Assembly: GCA_046582115.1 (NCBI GenBank)
Contig: JAYGFA010000077.1
Location: 1 to 45,319, forward strand
DNA: 45,319 bases
Direction of reading: 5' to 3'
From: UBA11889 sp046582115
GTDB taxonomy: Bacteria; Pseudomonadota; Gammaproteobacteria; Pseudomonadales; Azotimanducaceae
In this document: one piece after another, positions 1 through 7,826 of the stretch
Layout of the letters: each line of letters begins with the position of its first letter
Numbering within the stretch: position 1 is the first letter of the stretch
Notes under the pieces: generated by a model
The model's input: the letters and a program-made list of their open reading frames with translations, nothing else
Database searches by the model: none
Told to the model about the DNA's origin: nothing
Position numbers and translations under genes: made by a program

Positions 1-676
1 CGGTTACGAACTGATCCGAGTACATTTGGTAGAAATCCGCTATTTCGGTTTCGCTGACCGTAACCTGCTCTTCAAACATGACTGGATCAAAAACCATATA
101 GGCAAAGTCGCGGGTCTGCTTAAGCATTGCCGCGGCGTCACGTAACTCCCGTTCCGTCAAAAAAGCAGTGTCGTAGTATGCGTCCACCAGCTGCGACAAT
201 TGTGCGTCGGTTTCCATCGCCGATTGAAAACTCTGCGGCGAGTAGCCCAGATTTTGCAAGGTGGAACGGTACAATACTTCACTGAACGCGCCGTCAACCT
301 GGAAAGTAGGATTGTCAGCAAGCTCCTCTCGAAATGAGCGTGCCGAGCCCATAAGGTTGAGATCCTTCGCGGTTTGCCGTAGCAGCGTTCGATTAATGAG
401 TTGATCAAGTACGGCTCGCTGACTCACAAGACTTTCGAGTAGTTCGGCGTCCACTTCGCCGCCCGCGCCGGATTGCAGGTTCCGTTTCTGTCGCTGAGTT
501 TCTATCTCTAATTGGCGCACCGTAATTTCATCGCCATTGACCGAAGCTGCCGAAGGCTCGTTTCTCGTAAAAAAATTGAACGTCCCAAACCCAAATGCCA
601 CGAGAACAAAGCAAATGACCCCGACAATGATTTTCGCCCCGAAGCCCTGGGCACCATCTCTCATCTTTTGTAACAA
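1..676 (-). CDS. ppiD: Peptidyl-prolyl isomerase D (PpiD), N-terminal part, runs off the window
   Basis: Periplasmic folding chaperone anchored in the inner membrane. About 225 codons are visible. The N-terminus has the PpiD pattern (LQKMRDGAQGFGAKIIVG), a single membrane segment near residues 15-35, then a SurA_N-like helical region (VNGDEITVRQLE, LLESLVSQRAVLDQLINRTLL). The parvulin domain would lie beyond base 1. I start it at a TTG (676-674), because AGGAG lies 10 nt upstream at 691-687 and the LLQKMRD start matches the family; the in-frame ATG at 664 is too far from that site. It follows hupB, as in many gammaproteobacteria, where lon-hupB-ppiD is conserved. Family call is firm; the C-terminal domains are not seen. 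Confidence 0.9.
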   Translation of the reverse strand, partial: MLQKMRDGAQGFGAKIIVGVICFVLVAFGFGTFNFFTRNEPSAASVNGDEITVRQLEIETQRQKRNLQSGAGGEVDAELLESLVSQRAVLDQLINRTLLRQTAKDLNLMGSARSFREELADNPTFQVDGAFSEVLYRSTLQNLGYSPQSFQSAMETDAQLSQLVDAYYDTAFLTERELRDAAAMLKQTRDFAYMVFDPVMFEEQVTVSETEIADFYQMYSDQFVT

Positions 677-707
677 AGTAATTGCTCTCCTACTAATACC
701 TATGAAC

Positions 708-738
708 AAAAAAGGCGCAATTGAGGTGCGCCTTTTTT
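708..738. terminator. Strong bidirectional intrinsic terminator after hupB
   Basis: A perfect inverted repeat with 12-base arms at 708-719 and 727-738 (six A, then GGCGCA; TGCGCC, then six T) around a 7-nt loop. It ends in a T-run on either strand. On the minus strand it would end the hupB transcript. It lies only 17 nt upstream of the ppiD Shine-Dalgarno. Confidence 0.85.
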
Positions 739-768
739 ACCGACCAATCCCCGGGGGCGAAGGAGGCC

Positions 769-798
769 GGGCGGGTATATCGTTTCGACATCCCGCCC
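769..798. other. Second hairpin in the hupB 3' region
   Basis: GGGCGGG (769-775) pairs with CCCGCCC (792-798), and most inner bases pair again with one bulge. It has no T-run. It lies between the hupB stop and the terminator, so it may stabilise the 3' end of the hupB mRNA. The function is inferred. Confidence 0.45.
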
Positions 799-826
799 AT
801 TCCCAGGCTTGTCTCGTCCAGTTGAG

Positions 827-1099
827 TTAGTTCAAAGAATCCTTCAGAGCTTTACCCGCCTTAAATGCTGGAGCCCGCGAAGCCTTGATGTGAATGGGTT
901 GACCCGTCTGCGGATTACGGCCCATCCTGGCCGCTCTATCCCTAACGTTAAACGTACCGAAACCAACAAGTACCACAGGATCAGATTGCTGCAACGATCG
1001 TCCAATCGCGCCCAGCGCAGCATCCAGTGCTCGTCCCGCGGATGCTTTAGAGAGATCGGCTTCGTTAGCAATTGCATCAATAAGTTCTGATTTATTCAT
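827..1099 (-). CDS. hupB: DNA-binding protein HU-beta
   Basis: Small basic nucleoid protein that binds and bends DNA as a dimer. The 90-residue length is exactly that of the family. The N-terminus MNKSELIDAIA, the core VVLVGFGTFNVRDRAAR and the DNA-binding arm GRNPQTGQPIHIKAS are canonical for HU. The beta assignment rests mainly on position: it follows lon and precedes ppiD, as hupB does in related bacteria. It has its own sigma70-type promoter about 55-80 bases upstream and is closed by a strong hairpin terminator, so it can be expressed independently of the clpPX-lon transcript. Confidence 0.96.
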   Translation of the reverse strand: MNKSELIDAIANEADLSKASAGRALDAALGAIGRSLQQSDPVVLVGFGTFNVRDRAARMGRNPQTGQPIHIKASRAPAFKAGKALKDSLN

Positions 1100-1133
1100 A
1101 TAGGCCCTTTTAGGTTGGTGGAGAAACGGCTCA

Positions 1134-1181
1134 ACGTCCGTCTCTGGACGTCTTATAGCAGCGCACGAAAAACGCTGTCAA
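1134..1181 (-). promoter_or_regulatory. sigma70-type promoter and leader hairpin of hupB
   Basis: Read on the minus strand, a perfect -35 TTGACA (1181-1176) is followed after 18 nt by TATAAG (1157-1152), or CTATAA with a 17-nt spacer. The start of transcription would fall near 1145. Just downstream, ACGTCC and GGACGT (1134-1139, 1146-1151) can form a small hairpin in the 5' leader. Confidence 0.75.
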
Positions 1182-1223
1182 GCCGCTTGTTCAAAGGGAT
1201 TCACCGAAAAAGCGCGCTTCCGG

Positions 1224-3650
1224 TCAGTGCGGATTGACGACGGGGCCACCATCAATCGATTTTTCGACCGGGGTTATCCCTGCATTTTTTGGCAATTCTT
1301 CGTCCAGTGGCTCGGGTCTTCGCTCAAGCGCCAGTTCGATAACTTGGTCCATCGACTTGACCGGACGAATATCTAAGTCTTCCTTGATGTTGTCAGGAAC
1401 CTCCTTCAAATCGCGCTCATTCTCTTCAGGGATGATCACCATTTCTATACCACCACGATGGGCAGCTAAAAGTTTTTCTTTCAGCCCACCAATTGGAAGC
1501 ACATGCCCACGAAGCGTTATTTCGCCCGTCATTGCAACCTCAGCTCGAACCGGAATCGCCGTGAGCACAGAAACAACTGCTGTACACATACCGATACCAG
1601 CACTAGGGCCATCCTTAGGCGTTGCGCCCTCCGGCACATGCACATGGATGTCAAGTGTTTCGTGAAAATCAAGCGGAACGCCAAGAACCGAGGCTCGACT
1701 ACGGACAAAAGTGAGCGCCGCTTGTATAGACTCTTGCATGACGTCTCCCAATGATCCCGTCTTAGTCTGGAGTCCTTTCCCAGGGACTGCAACGGCCTCA
1801 ATGTTTAGTAATTCACCACCTACTTGAGTCCAAGCGAGGGCGGTGACGATCCCGACCTGGTTTTCTTCCTCCGCGCGTCCGAAGTTGAACTTGCGTATGC
1901 CATTGTGTTTTTCAAGCGCATCGGGCTCGACCACTCCCGCGACGACACTGCCGTCGAGAGCTTGTTCAGTGACTACCTTCCGACATAATTTCGCGATCTC
2001 GCGTTCCAGTCCCCGCACCCCAGCTTCTCTGGTGTAGTAACGAATGAGTTGCAACAACGCTTCGTCACTGATCGAAAAATTCTCTTTGTCGCTCACTCCG
2101 TTTAACCGCTTCTGTTTTGGAAGAAGAAATCGTGATGCAATGTTCTTCTTTTCGTCTTCTGTGTAGCCGGCTAACCGGATCACTTCCATTCGGTCAAGTA
2201 GGACTGGTGGAATATTCATCGAATTCGAAGTACAAACAAAAAAGACTTCGGAGAGGTCGTAGTCTATTTCCAGATAATGATCGTCAAACGCGTGGTTTTG
2301 CTCCGAGTCCAAAACTTCAAGAAGAGCCGACGCCGGGTCGCCACGAAAATCCATGCCCATCTTGTCAATTTCATCAAGAAGAAAAAGCGGGTTGCGAACG
2401 CCTGCCTTCGCTAGCTTCTGCATGATCTTTCCAGGCAGTGACCCGATATAGGTCCGACGATGTCCTCGAATCTCCGCCTCGTCCCTTACTCCGCCCAAAG
2501 CCATCCGAATGAATTTACGGTTTGTAGCCCGGGCGATCGATTCGCCCAGGGATGTTTTCCCGACCCCCGGAGGACCGACGAGACAAAGAACCGGTCCTTT
2601 AACCTTCCCTACCCGCGCTTGAACCGCAAGAAATTCTAGAATCCGTTCTTTGACTTCATCCAGGCCATAATGGTCGGCATCCAGACGTTCCTTCGCCTTG
2701 CGGATATCCTTACGAATTCGCGTACGTTTCTTCCAAGGTACGCTTAACAACCAATCCAAATAACTCCGCGAAACGGTCGCTTCGGCAGACATGGGTGCCA
2801 TTAGCTGAAGTTTCGATAGTTCGGATGTCGCCTTGGTCTTCGCATCCTTGGGCATTCCAACTTCGTTGATCCGTTTACGTATCTCATCAAGTTCATCTAA
2901 CGTCGCTTCATCATTACCCAACTCCTTTTGAATGGCCTTCATCTGCTCGCTCAAGTAGTACTCGCGCTGGCTCTTTTCCATTTGTGTCTTTACTCGTCCA
3001 CGAATACTTTTCTCTAGCGTCTGCACCTCGATTTCAGAATCCAGTAAAGCCAGTAGTTTTTCCCGACGAACTTGCATATCGGTTGCTTCCAGAATCGACT
3101 GCTTATCTTCTAGGCCGAGCGCCAACTGGACCGCAATGGTATCGATCAAACGCCCCGGATCATCGATGGACGCCACACTCGCAAGGACATCCTTAGAGAG
3201 CTGTTTAGTTGCCTTCACGTACCGATCAAATTCAGCCATTAGCGAGCGGGTCATCGCCTCTCGTTCTGATTCAGTGAGTTCGGGACTCTCTATTATTTCA
3301 ACCGTTGCAACCAAAAATTCGCCGTCATCATTTAACGCACGCATCGCAGCACGATCGCCTCCCTCAACAAGAACTTTGACGGTCCCGTCAGGAAGCTTGA
3401 GTAGCTGTAATAGGGTGGAAACGGTTCCGACCTCATATAGGTCGTTTTCTTTCGGTTGTTCTGTATCCGGGTCTTTTTTACTCACCAAAAAGACTTGTTT
3501 ATTACCTGCCATCGCGAATTCAAGTGCCGCTATCGAGCGTGGTGTCCCCACGAATAACGGTTGCACTCCGTGTGGGAACACCACCATATCGCGCAAAGGA
3601 ACAACGCTAATGTCTTCGAGTAAATTCAATTCAACGGTCATCGTTTTCAT
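1224..3650 (-). CDS. lon: ATP-dependent protease Lon
   Basis: Cytoplasmic AAA+ serine protease that degrades misfolded and regulatory proteins. The 808-residue length is normal. An N-terminal substrate-binding domain (VVPLRDMVVFPHGVQPLFVG) is followed by the AAA+ module with Walker A GPPGVGKTS and Walker B LFLLDEIDK, then the protease domain with the catalytic Ser683 (PKDGPSAG) and Lys726 (GLKEKLL), 43 residues apart as in E. coli. There are two possible ATG starts four codons apart (3650 and 3641), and neither has a strong ribosome site. It lies between clpX and hupB, the usual gammaproteobacterial order. No convincing heat-shock promoter is visible in the 130-bp gap from clpX. Confidence 0.98.
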   Translation of the reverse strand: MKTMTVELNLLEDISVVPLRDMVVFPHGVQPLFVGTPRSIAALEFAMAGNKQVFLVSKKDPDTEQPKENDLYEVGTVSTLLQLLKLPDGTVKVLVEGGDRAAMRALNDDGEFLVATVEIIESPELTESEREAMTRSLMAEFDRYVKATKQLSKDVLASVASIDDPGRLIDTIAVQLALGLEDKQSILEATDMQVRREKLLALLDSEIEVQTLEKSIRGRVKTQMEKSQREYYLSEQMKAIQKELGNDEATLDELDEIRKRINEVGMPKDAKTKATSELSKLQLMAPMSAEATVSRSYLDWLLSVPWKKRTRIRKDIRKAKERLDADHYGLDEVKERILEFLAVQARVGKVKGPVLCLVGPPGVGKTSLGESIARATNRKFIRMALGGVRDEAEIRGHRRTYIGSLPGKIMQKLAKAGVRNPLFLLDEIDKMGMDFRGDPASALLEVLDSEQNHAFDDHYLEIDYDLSEVFFVCTSNSMNIPPVLLDRMEVIRLAGYTEDEKKNIASRFLLPKQKRLNGVSDKENFSISDEALLQLIRYYTREAGVRGLEREIAKLCRKVVTEQALDGSVVAGVVEPDALEKHNGIRKFNFGRAEEENQVGIVTALAWTQVGGELLNIEAVAVPGKGLQTKTGSLGDVMQESIQAALTFVRSRASVLGVPLDFHETLDIHVHVPEGATPKDGPSAGIGMCTAVVSVLTAIPVRAEVAMTGEITLRGHVLPIGGLKEKLLAAHRGGIEMVIIPEENERDLKEVPDNIKEDLDIRPVKSMDQVIELALERRPEPLDEELPKNAGITPVEKSIDGGPVVNPH

Positions 3651-3780
3651 CCAATTGACGAAGACAAGGCGTACTCTTCAGATGCATACACCGACGCCAT
3701 CCAGAAAAAATTGAAGTGTTGAGCGAACAAGAAAAGGCTTCTGCTGGTGATCGAAACAACAAAAGTCTAGAGAAGATGCC

Positions 3781-5061
3781 TTATTCCTCCGGCATCGCCT
3801 TAGCTTGATCCGGATTCTCATACATGAGCATCGGCTCGCTTTCCCCGTTTATGACGCTTGCATCGATCACCACCTTGGAAACCGATTCCGAAGACGGAAG
3901 GTCAAACATGGTCTCGAGCAGAACCCCCTCCAGAATAGAGCGCAAGCCTCTCGCCCCAGTCTTACGTTCCATCGCCTTTTTGGCAATAGCAAGTAGTGCG
4001 TCTTGGCGAAAGTCGACCTCGACATTTTCCATATCGAAAAGCTTCTCGTATTGCTTAGTAAGTGAATTCTTGGGCTGCGTGAGAATTTTAACCAGCGTAC
4101 CAGAATCCAGTTCTTCTAACGTCGCGACAATGGGTAGTCGTCCTACGAACTCCGGTATGAGACCGTACCTAATCAAATCTTCTGGTTCGACTTGACGCAG
4201 AGTTTGACCGATGTTCTTTAGCTCCTCTTGCCCGCTAACCTCTGCCGAAAATCCAATCCCACTTTGATCTGATCGATCCAAAATAACTTTATCTAATCCT
4301 GAAAAGGCTCCGCCACATATAAACAAGATGTTCGCCGTGTTGACCTGCAGAAACTCTTGTTGCGGGTGTTTCCTGCCGCCTTGAGGCGGAACAGAGGCGA
4401 TCGTTCCCTCGATGAGTTTCAAGAGTGCCTGCTGTACGCCCTCGCCTGACACGTCTCGTGTTATCGATGGGTTATCAGACTTACGTGAAATCTTATCGAT
4501 CTCATCAATGTAAACAATGCCAACTTGTGCCCGCTCGACATCGTATTCACATTTCTGAAGAAGTTTCTGAATAATATTTTCGACGTCCTCACCCACATAA
4601 CCCGCTTCCGTAAGCGTCGTAGCATCGGCAATCGTAAACGGCACATCCAAGAGTCGCGCGAGAGTTTCTGCCAATAGCGTCTTGCCACACCCAGTGGGTC
4701 CGATGAGGAGAATGTTAGATTTAGAAAGCTCAACCTCATCTTTGGTCCCGCTATGGTTGAGCCGCTTGTAATGATTGTAGACAGCGACAGAAAGCACTTT
4801 TTTAGCGTGCTCTTGGCCGATTACATACTCATCAAGAATACCTTTAATTTCGGTTGGGATAGGTAGTTTGGATGTTTCCTTGGCGTCCGGGCTTTCATGC
4901 ACTTCTTCCCGAATGATGTCATTGCAAAGCTCTACGCATTCGTCACAAATAAATACCGATGGCCCAGCAATAAGCTTACGAACCTCATGCTGACTCTTTC
5001 CGCAAAACGAGCAGTAGAGGAGCTTCCCTGAGTCGTCACCTTTATTGTCGTCGTCCGCCAT
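3781..5061 (-). CDS. clpX: ATP-dependent Clp protease, ATP-binding subunit ClpX
   Basis: AAA+ unfoldase that feeds substrates to ClpP and also acts alone as a chaperone. The 426 residues open with the C4 zinc-binding domain (Cys17 and Cys20 in YCSFCGKS, Cys39 and Cys42 in CDECVELC). Walker A GPTGCGKT lies at 121-128, Walker B is in IVYIDEIDK, and the sensor and RKTGARGLRS region is near the C-terminus. All are canonical. It lies downstream of clpP with a gap of about 116 bases in which I see no clear promoter, so it is probably co-transcribed with clpP. Confidence 0.98.
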   Translation of the reverse strand: MADDDNKGDDSGKLLYCSFCGKSQHEVRKLIAGPSVFICDECVELCNDIIREEVHESPDAKETSKLPIPTEIKGILDEYVIGQEHAKKVLSVAVYNHYKRLNHSGTKDEVELSKSNILLIGPTGCGKTLLAETLARLLDVPFTIADATTLTEAGYVGEDVENIIQKLLQKCEYDVERAQVGIVYIDEIDKISRKSDNPSITRDVSGEGVQQALLKLIEGTIASVPPQGGRKHPQQEFLQVNTANILFICGGAFSGLDKVILDRSDQSGIGFSAEVSGQEELKNIGQTLRQVEPEDLIRYGLIPEFVGRLPIVATLEELDSGTLVKILTQPKNSLTKQYEKLFDMENVEVDFRQDALLAIAKKAMERKTGARGLRSILEGVLLETMFDLPSSESVSKVVIDASVINGESEPMLMYENPDQAKAMPEE

Positions 5062-5177
5062 ACAAACTCTTCGTTCTACAACGCGTCTCTAACCATGCTG
5101 TCTCGATACACATTTTGCAAGTTTGATGCCTCTAACCCGCAATTTCACTGGGTCAAACGTTCGTACTCAAACCCCAT

Positions 5178-5813
5178 TTAAGTATCTGGGTCGGTTCTAT
5201 TGCGTGCATGTTGAACCGTGTCGACCAATCCATATTGCAGTGCCTCCTCCGGATTCATCCAGTAGTCCCTGTCGGTATCCTCGGCAATTTTTTCGACTGG
5301 TTGGGATGTGTGTTCAGCGAGAATTTCATTCAGTCTCGCCCTGATCAGAATGATCTCGCGCGCTTGAATCTCGATGTCTGTCGCGACACCCTGCGACCCG
5401 CCCGAGGGCTGATGCAGCATAATCCGAGAATTAGGAAGCGCAACGCGCTTTCCCTCGGCTCCTGCCGCGAGCAAAAATGCTCCCATACTGCCCGCTTGTC
5501 CCACGCACATCGTGGCAATATCGCAACGAACAAATTGCATCGTGTCGTAAACGGATAATCCTGCCGTGACTGAACCACCTGGCGAGTTGATGTAAAGGTG
5601 TATGTCTTTGTCTGGGTTTTCTGACTCCAGCCACAACAGCTGGGCGACGATTAGATTCGCGACTAAGTCATCCAAAGGACCGCAAAGAAAAACAATACGT
5701 TCCTTCAGGAGTCGAGAGTATATGTCGTAAGAGCGCTCGCCTCGGGCGCTCTGCTCTACCACCATTGGTACCAAGCCCAAACCTCTTATAGGTACATCGA
5801 TTTCGTTGTTCAC
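5178..5813 (-). CDS. clpP: ATP-dependent Clp protease, proteolytic subunit ClpP
   Basis: Serine peptidase that forms the tetradecameric chamber capped by ClpX. 211 residues. The catalytic triad is Ser109 (GQAGSMGAFLL), His134 (RIMLHQPSGG) and Asp183 (TDRDYW), with spacing matching E. coli. The usual GQAASMGA is GQAGSMGA here, a mild change beside the nucleophile. It starts at GTG with GGAGG four to five nt upstream, which supports this start over any internal ATG. It follows tig by 29 bases, so tig-clpP-clpX form one unit. Confidence 0.97.
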   Translation of the reverse strand: MNNEIDVPIRGLGLVPMVVEQSARGERSYDIYSRLLKERIVFLCGPLDDLVANLIVAQLLWLESENPDKDIHLYINSPGGSVTAGLSVYDTMQFVRCDIATMCVGQAGSMGAFLLAAGAEGKRVALPNSRIMLHQPSGGSQGVATDIEIQAREIILIRARLNEILAEHTSQPVEKIAEDTDRDYWMNPEEALQYGLVDTVQHARNRTDPDT

Positions 5814-5842
5814 GTTTCCTCCATTGAGTCTTCAATCTTGCC

Positions 5843-7186
5843 TTAGGCATCTTCTTCTTGGCTCGATTCTTTTGGTTCAGGTGCAGTCGCCCGTCCAGAA
5901 ACAATGTCGTCGTAATCACTCTCGACGACTTCGATCTGAGCCGACTCCAATACATGGTCAACGACCTGATCTTCGAGAACCGACAGCTGAATTTGCCGCA
6001 ACTGCGTTTCATTCGAATAATACCAATTCACGATCTGTTCTGGCTGATCGTAAGGTTTCGAAAGCTCGTTCACGCGTTCCCGCACTCGATCTTCGTCTAC
6101 TTTAAAGTCGCGCTTCTTCACAATTCCGTTTACCACTAGTCCAATGCGTACTCTCTTTTCGGCTTCACCAGCAAAAAGATCCGGGGGTAACTGCGGCTTT
6201 TCTGACAATGGATCTATTCGTAACTGCTGGAGCATCTGGGTTCGCAGCGTCTCCGACTCACTATCGACCAGCGATTGTGGGAGCGGAAATTCGTGAATCT
6301 CGGAAAGCCCATCGAGAACTTGACGCTTCAATTGACCGCGGGTAGCCGCTAGCAATTCGCTCTCCATGTTCTCGCGTACTTGGTCACGAAACGCTTCTTC
6401 CCCGCCCTCCTCGATGCCAAAATTTGAAAAGAATTTTTCGTCCAATTCTGGCAAGTGAGGTACTTCGATTTTTGTCACCGTCAAGTCAAACACCGCCTCT
6501 TTCCCCTGCAACTTCTCGTCCTGGTATTCGTCAGTGAACGTAACGGAAATCTGCCTATTTTCGTTGACCAACATCCCTCTAACACCAACATCTAGATCTT
6601 CAATCATCTGACCTTCGCCAACGATAAATGCGACATCTTCCGCCTTACCACCCTCAAACAACTCCCCAGCAATAGTGCCCTCAAAATTAACGGTCAGGCG
6701 GTCACCTATTTCCACTGCTCGGTCCGCTTCGTGAAAGTGTTTTCGCTCTTGCCGCAAACGTTCAATCATGCCATCAAGATCCTCGTCTTTAACCACTCCC
6801 TCGGGCTTCACGATGCTCACTTGACTAAGGTCTGAAATATCGAACTGTGGAAACACCTCGAAGGTCGCCGTGAATTCAAGATCGCCGCCAACGTCCATAT
6901 TGATCACTTCAAGTGCAGGCGATCCTGCCGGGGCGAGCTCCTCTTTTTGTACTGCATCCATATAGCTCGACTGAATCATTTCCTGGGCGACTTCTTGACG
7001 TACCGTAGTTCCAAAGCGACGCCGTACTTCTTTGAAAGGAACCTTTCCAGGACGAAAACCATCCAGTTTCACGCGCTGACTCGTTTCTTTGAGTCTTTCG
7101 TTGATTCGCTCTTCAAAAGACTCAGCTGCGACGGCAATTTTAAGCCGACGTTGCAGCCCTCCGGTGGTTTCTATAGACACTTCCAT
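5843..7186 (-). CDS. tig: Trigger factor, ribosome-bound chaperone
   Basis: Chaperone that docks at the ribosome exit tunnel. 447 residues, normal length. The ribosome-binding signature GFRPGKVP is at 43-50, followed by an FKBP-type prolyl isomerase domain (residues about 150-240: DRLTVNFEGT, GMLVNENRQISVTF) and a helical C-terminal substrate-binding region. I start it at the ATG at 7186, MEVSIETT, because the open frame further upstream runs through tRNA-His. The start lies only 22 nt after the tRNA-His CCA end and has no good Shine-Dalgarno, so the leader must be very short once the tRNA is cut out. Confidence 0.96.
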   Translation of the reverse strand: MEVSIETTGGLQRRLKIAVAAESFEERINERLKETSQRVKLDGFRPGKVPFKEVRRRFGTTVRQEVAQEMIQSSYMDAVQKEELAPAGSPALEVINMDVGGDLEFTATFEVFPQFDISDLSQVSIVKPEGVVKDEDLDGMIERLRQERKHFHEADRAVEIGDRLTVNFEGTIAGELFEGGKAEDVAFIVGEGQMIEDLDVGVRGMLVNENRQISVTFTDEYQDEKLQGKEAVFDLTVTKIEVPHLPELDEKFFSNFGIEEGGEEAFRDQVRENMESELLAATRGQLKRQVLDGLSEIHEFPLPQSLVDSESETLRTQMLQQLRIDPLSEKPQLPPDLFAGEAEKRVRIGLVVNGIVKKRDFKVDEDRVRERVNELSKPYDQPEQIVNWYYSNETQLRQIQLSVLEDQVVDHVLESAQIEVVESDYDDIVSGRATAPEPKESSQEEDA

Positions 7187-7208
7187 ATCGTGGTCTGCTA
7201 TCTTGTGG

Positions 7209-7285
7209 TGGGGTGGATGATGGGGCTTGAACCCACGACCGCCGGAACCACAATCCGGAGCTCTACCAACTGAGCTACATCCACC
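7209..7285 (-). tRNA. tRNA-His (anticodon GTG)
   Basis: A cloverleaf folds on the minus strand. The 7-bp acceptor is GTGGATG/CATCCAC plus the extra G at -1 paired with the discriminator C, which is the histidine identity signature. The anticodon GTG lies in the loop ATTGTGGTT. The T-arm has GTTCAAG. CCA is encoded (7211-7209). It is the last of three tRNAs and lies 22 nt before tig. Confidence 0.97.
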
Positions 7286-7463
7286 ATTGAACCTCTTCTC
7301 AACAATTCCAGATCCCTTACCAGCCTGATAGACGGTCTCCTCCAGGAACTTAAAACACCAATAAAACGATGGGGCTCTATCCGTTGGGGCGCAAAAGCCT
7401 AGCAGAAAACGCACATCGGATCGCGAAGCCGTATTGCCATTCTTTATCGCTTTCGAAATGGTG
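7286..7463. other. 178-bp spacer between tRNA-Arg and tRNA-His with no gene seen
   Basis: I see no cloverleaf and no convincing reading frame here. In some relatives a tRNA-Leu belongs to this cluster; none is visible in this spacer or elsewhere in the window. The spacer is probably removed by tRNA processing. Confidence 0.6.
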
Positions 7464-7540
7464 TGGCGCGCCTGGAAGGATTCGAACCTTCAACCGTCGG
7501 CTTAGAAGGCCGATGCTCTATCCCGTTGAGCTACAGGCGC
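7464..7540 (-). tRNA. tRNA-Arg (anticodon TCT)
   Basis: Minus-strand cloverleaf. The acceptor GCGCCTG pairs with CAGGCGC, the discriminator is G and CCA is encoded (7466-7464). The anticodon loop CTTCTAA carries TCT, which reads AGA codons. The T-loop contains GGTTCGAATCC. It is the middle gene of a Pro-Arg-His cluster. Confidence 0.97.
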
Positions 7541-7566
7541 AAAAAAGGCCGAACACAGACAAAGTT

Positions 7567-7643
7567 TGGTCGGGGTAGAGAGATTTGAACTCCCGACATC
7601 CTGCTCCCAAAGCAGGCGCGCTACCAGACTGCGCTATACCCCG
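7567..7643 (-). tRNA. tRNA-Pro (anticodon TGG)
   Basis: Minus-strand cloverleaf. The acceptor CGGGGTA pairs with TACCCCG, the discriminator is A and CCA is encoded (7569-7567). The anticodon loop CTTTGGGA carries TGG. It is the first gene of the cluster and would be transcribed from the divergent region shared with folD. A TATGAT box lies about 15-20 bases upstream of its 5' end. Confidence 0.97.
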
Positions 7644-7682
7644 ACAGACAACGTTTATCATACATCGCGGCGCTACAACCGC

Positions 7683-7708
7683 GCGCCGCCGTGCAGGCAC
7701 GGCGGCGC
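7683..7708. repeat. Perfect 12-bp GC-rich palindrome between tRNA-Pro and folD
   Basis: GCGCCGCCGTGC (7683-7694) and its exact complement GCACGGCGGCGC (7697-7708) are separated by only two bases (AG), so at most an 11-bp stem with a 4-nt loop forms. No T-run follows on either strand, which argues against an ordinary terminator. It lies where the -35 region of the tRNA promoter would be expected. It may be a REP-like element or a protein-binding site; I cannot tell which. Confidence 0.7.
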
Positions 7709-7756
7709 GGGATCTTACTCACACACGAAAGAGTGGTCAAACGAAGGCTTCTCGTA

Positions 7757-7785
7757 TTTACGGGCAACCATAGTTCACATAAAGT
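7757..7785 (+). promoter_or_regulatory. Possible folD promoter
   Basis: TTTACG (7757-7762) and TAAAGT (7780-7785) are separated by 17 nt and each matches four of six consensus bases. The pair lies 42 bases before the folD ATG. It is weak and could be chance. Confidence 0.3.
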
Positions 7786-7826
7786 CCCCGTCTACGTCCG
7801 CGACCTATGTTATTCGAGAGAACCCG

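Noticed and set aside
1234..1665. Plus-strand frames opposite lon, clpX, htpG, sucA and other genes
   Set aside because: They have low-complexity Ser/Arg-rich products typical of antisense shadows of real genes and no ribosome sites.
7187..7414. N-terminal extension of trigger factor
   Set aside because: The frame is open but runs straight through tRNA-His, and the family begins at MEVSIETT.
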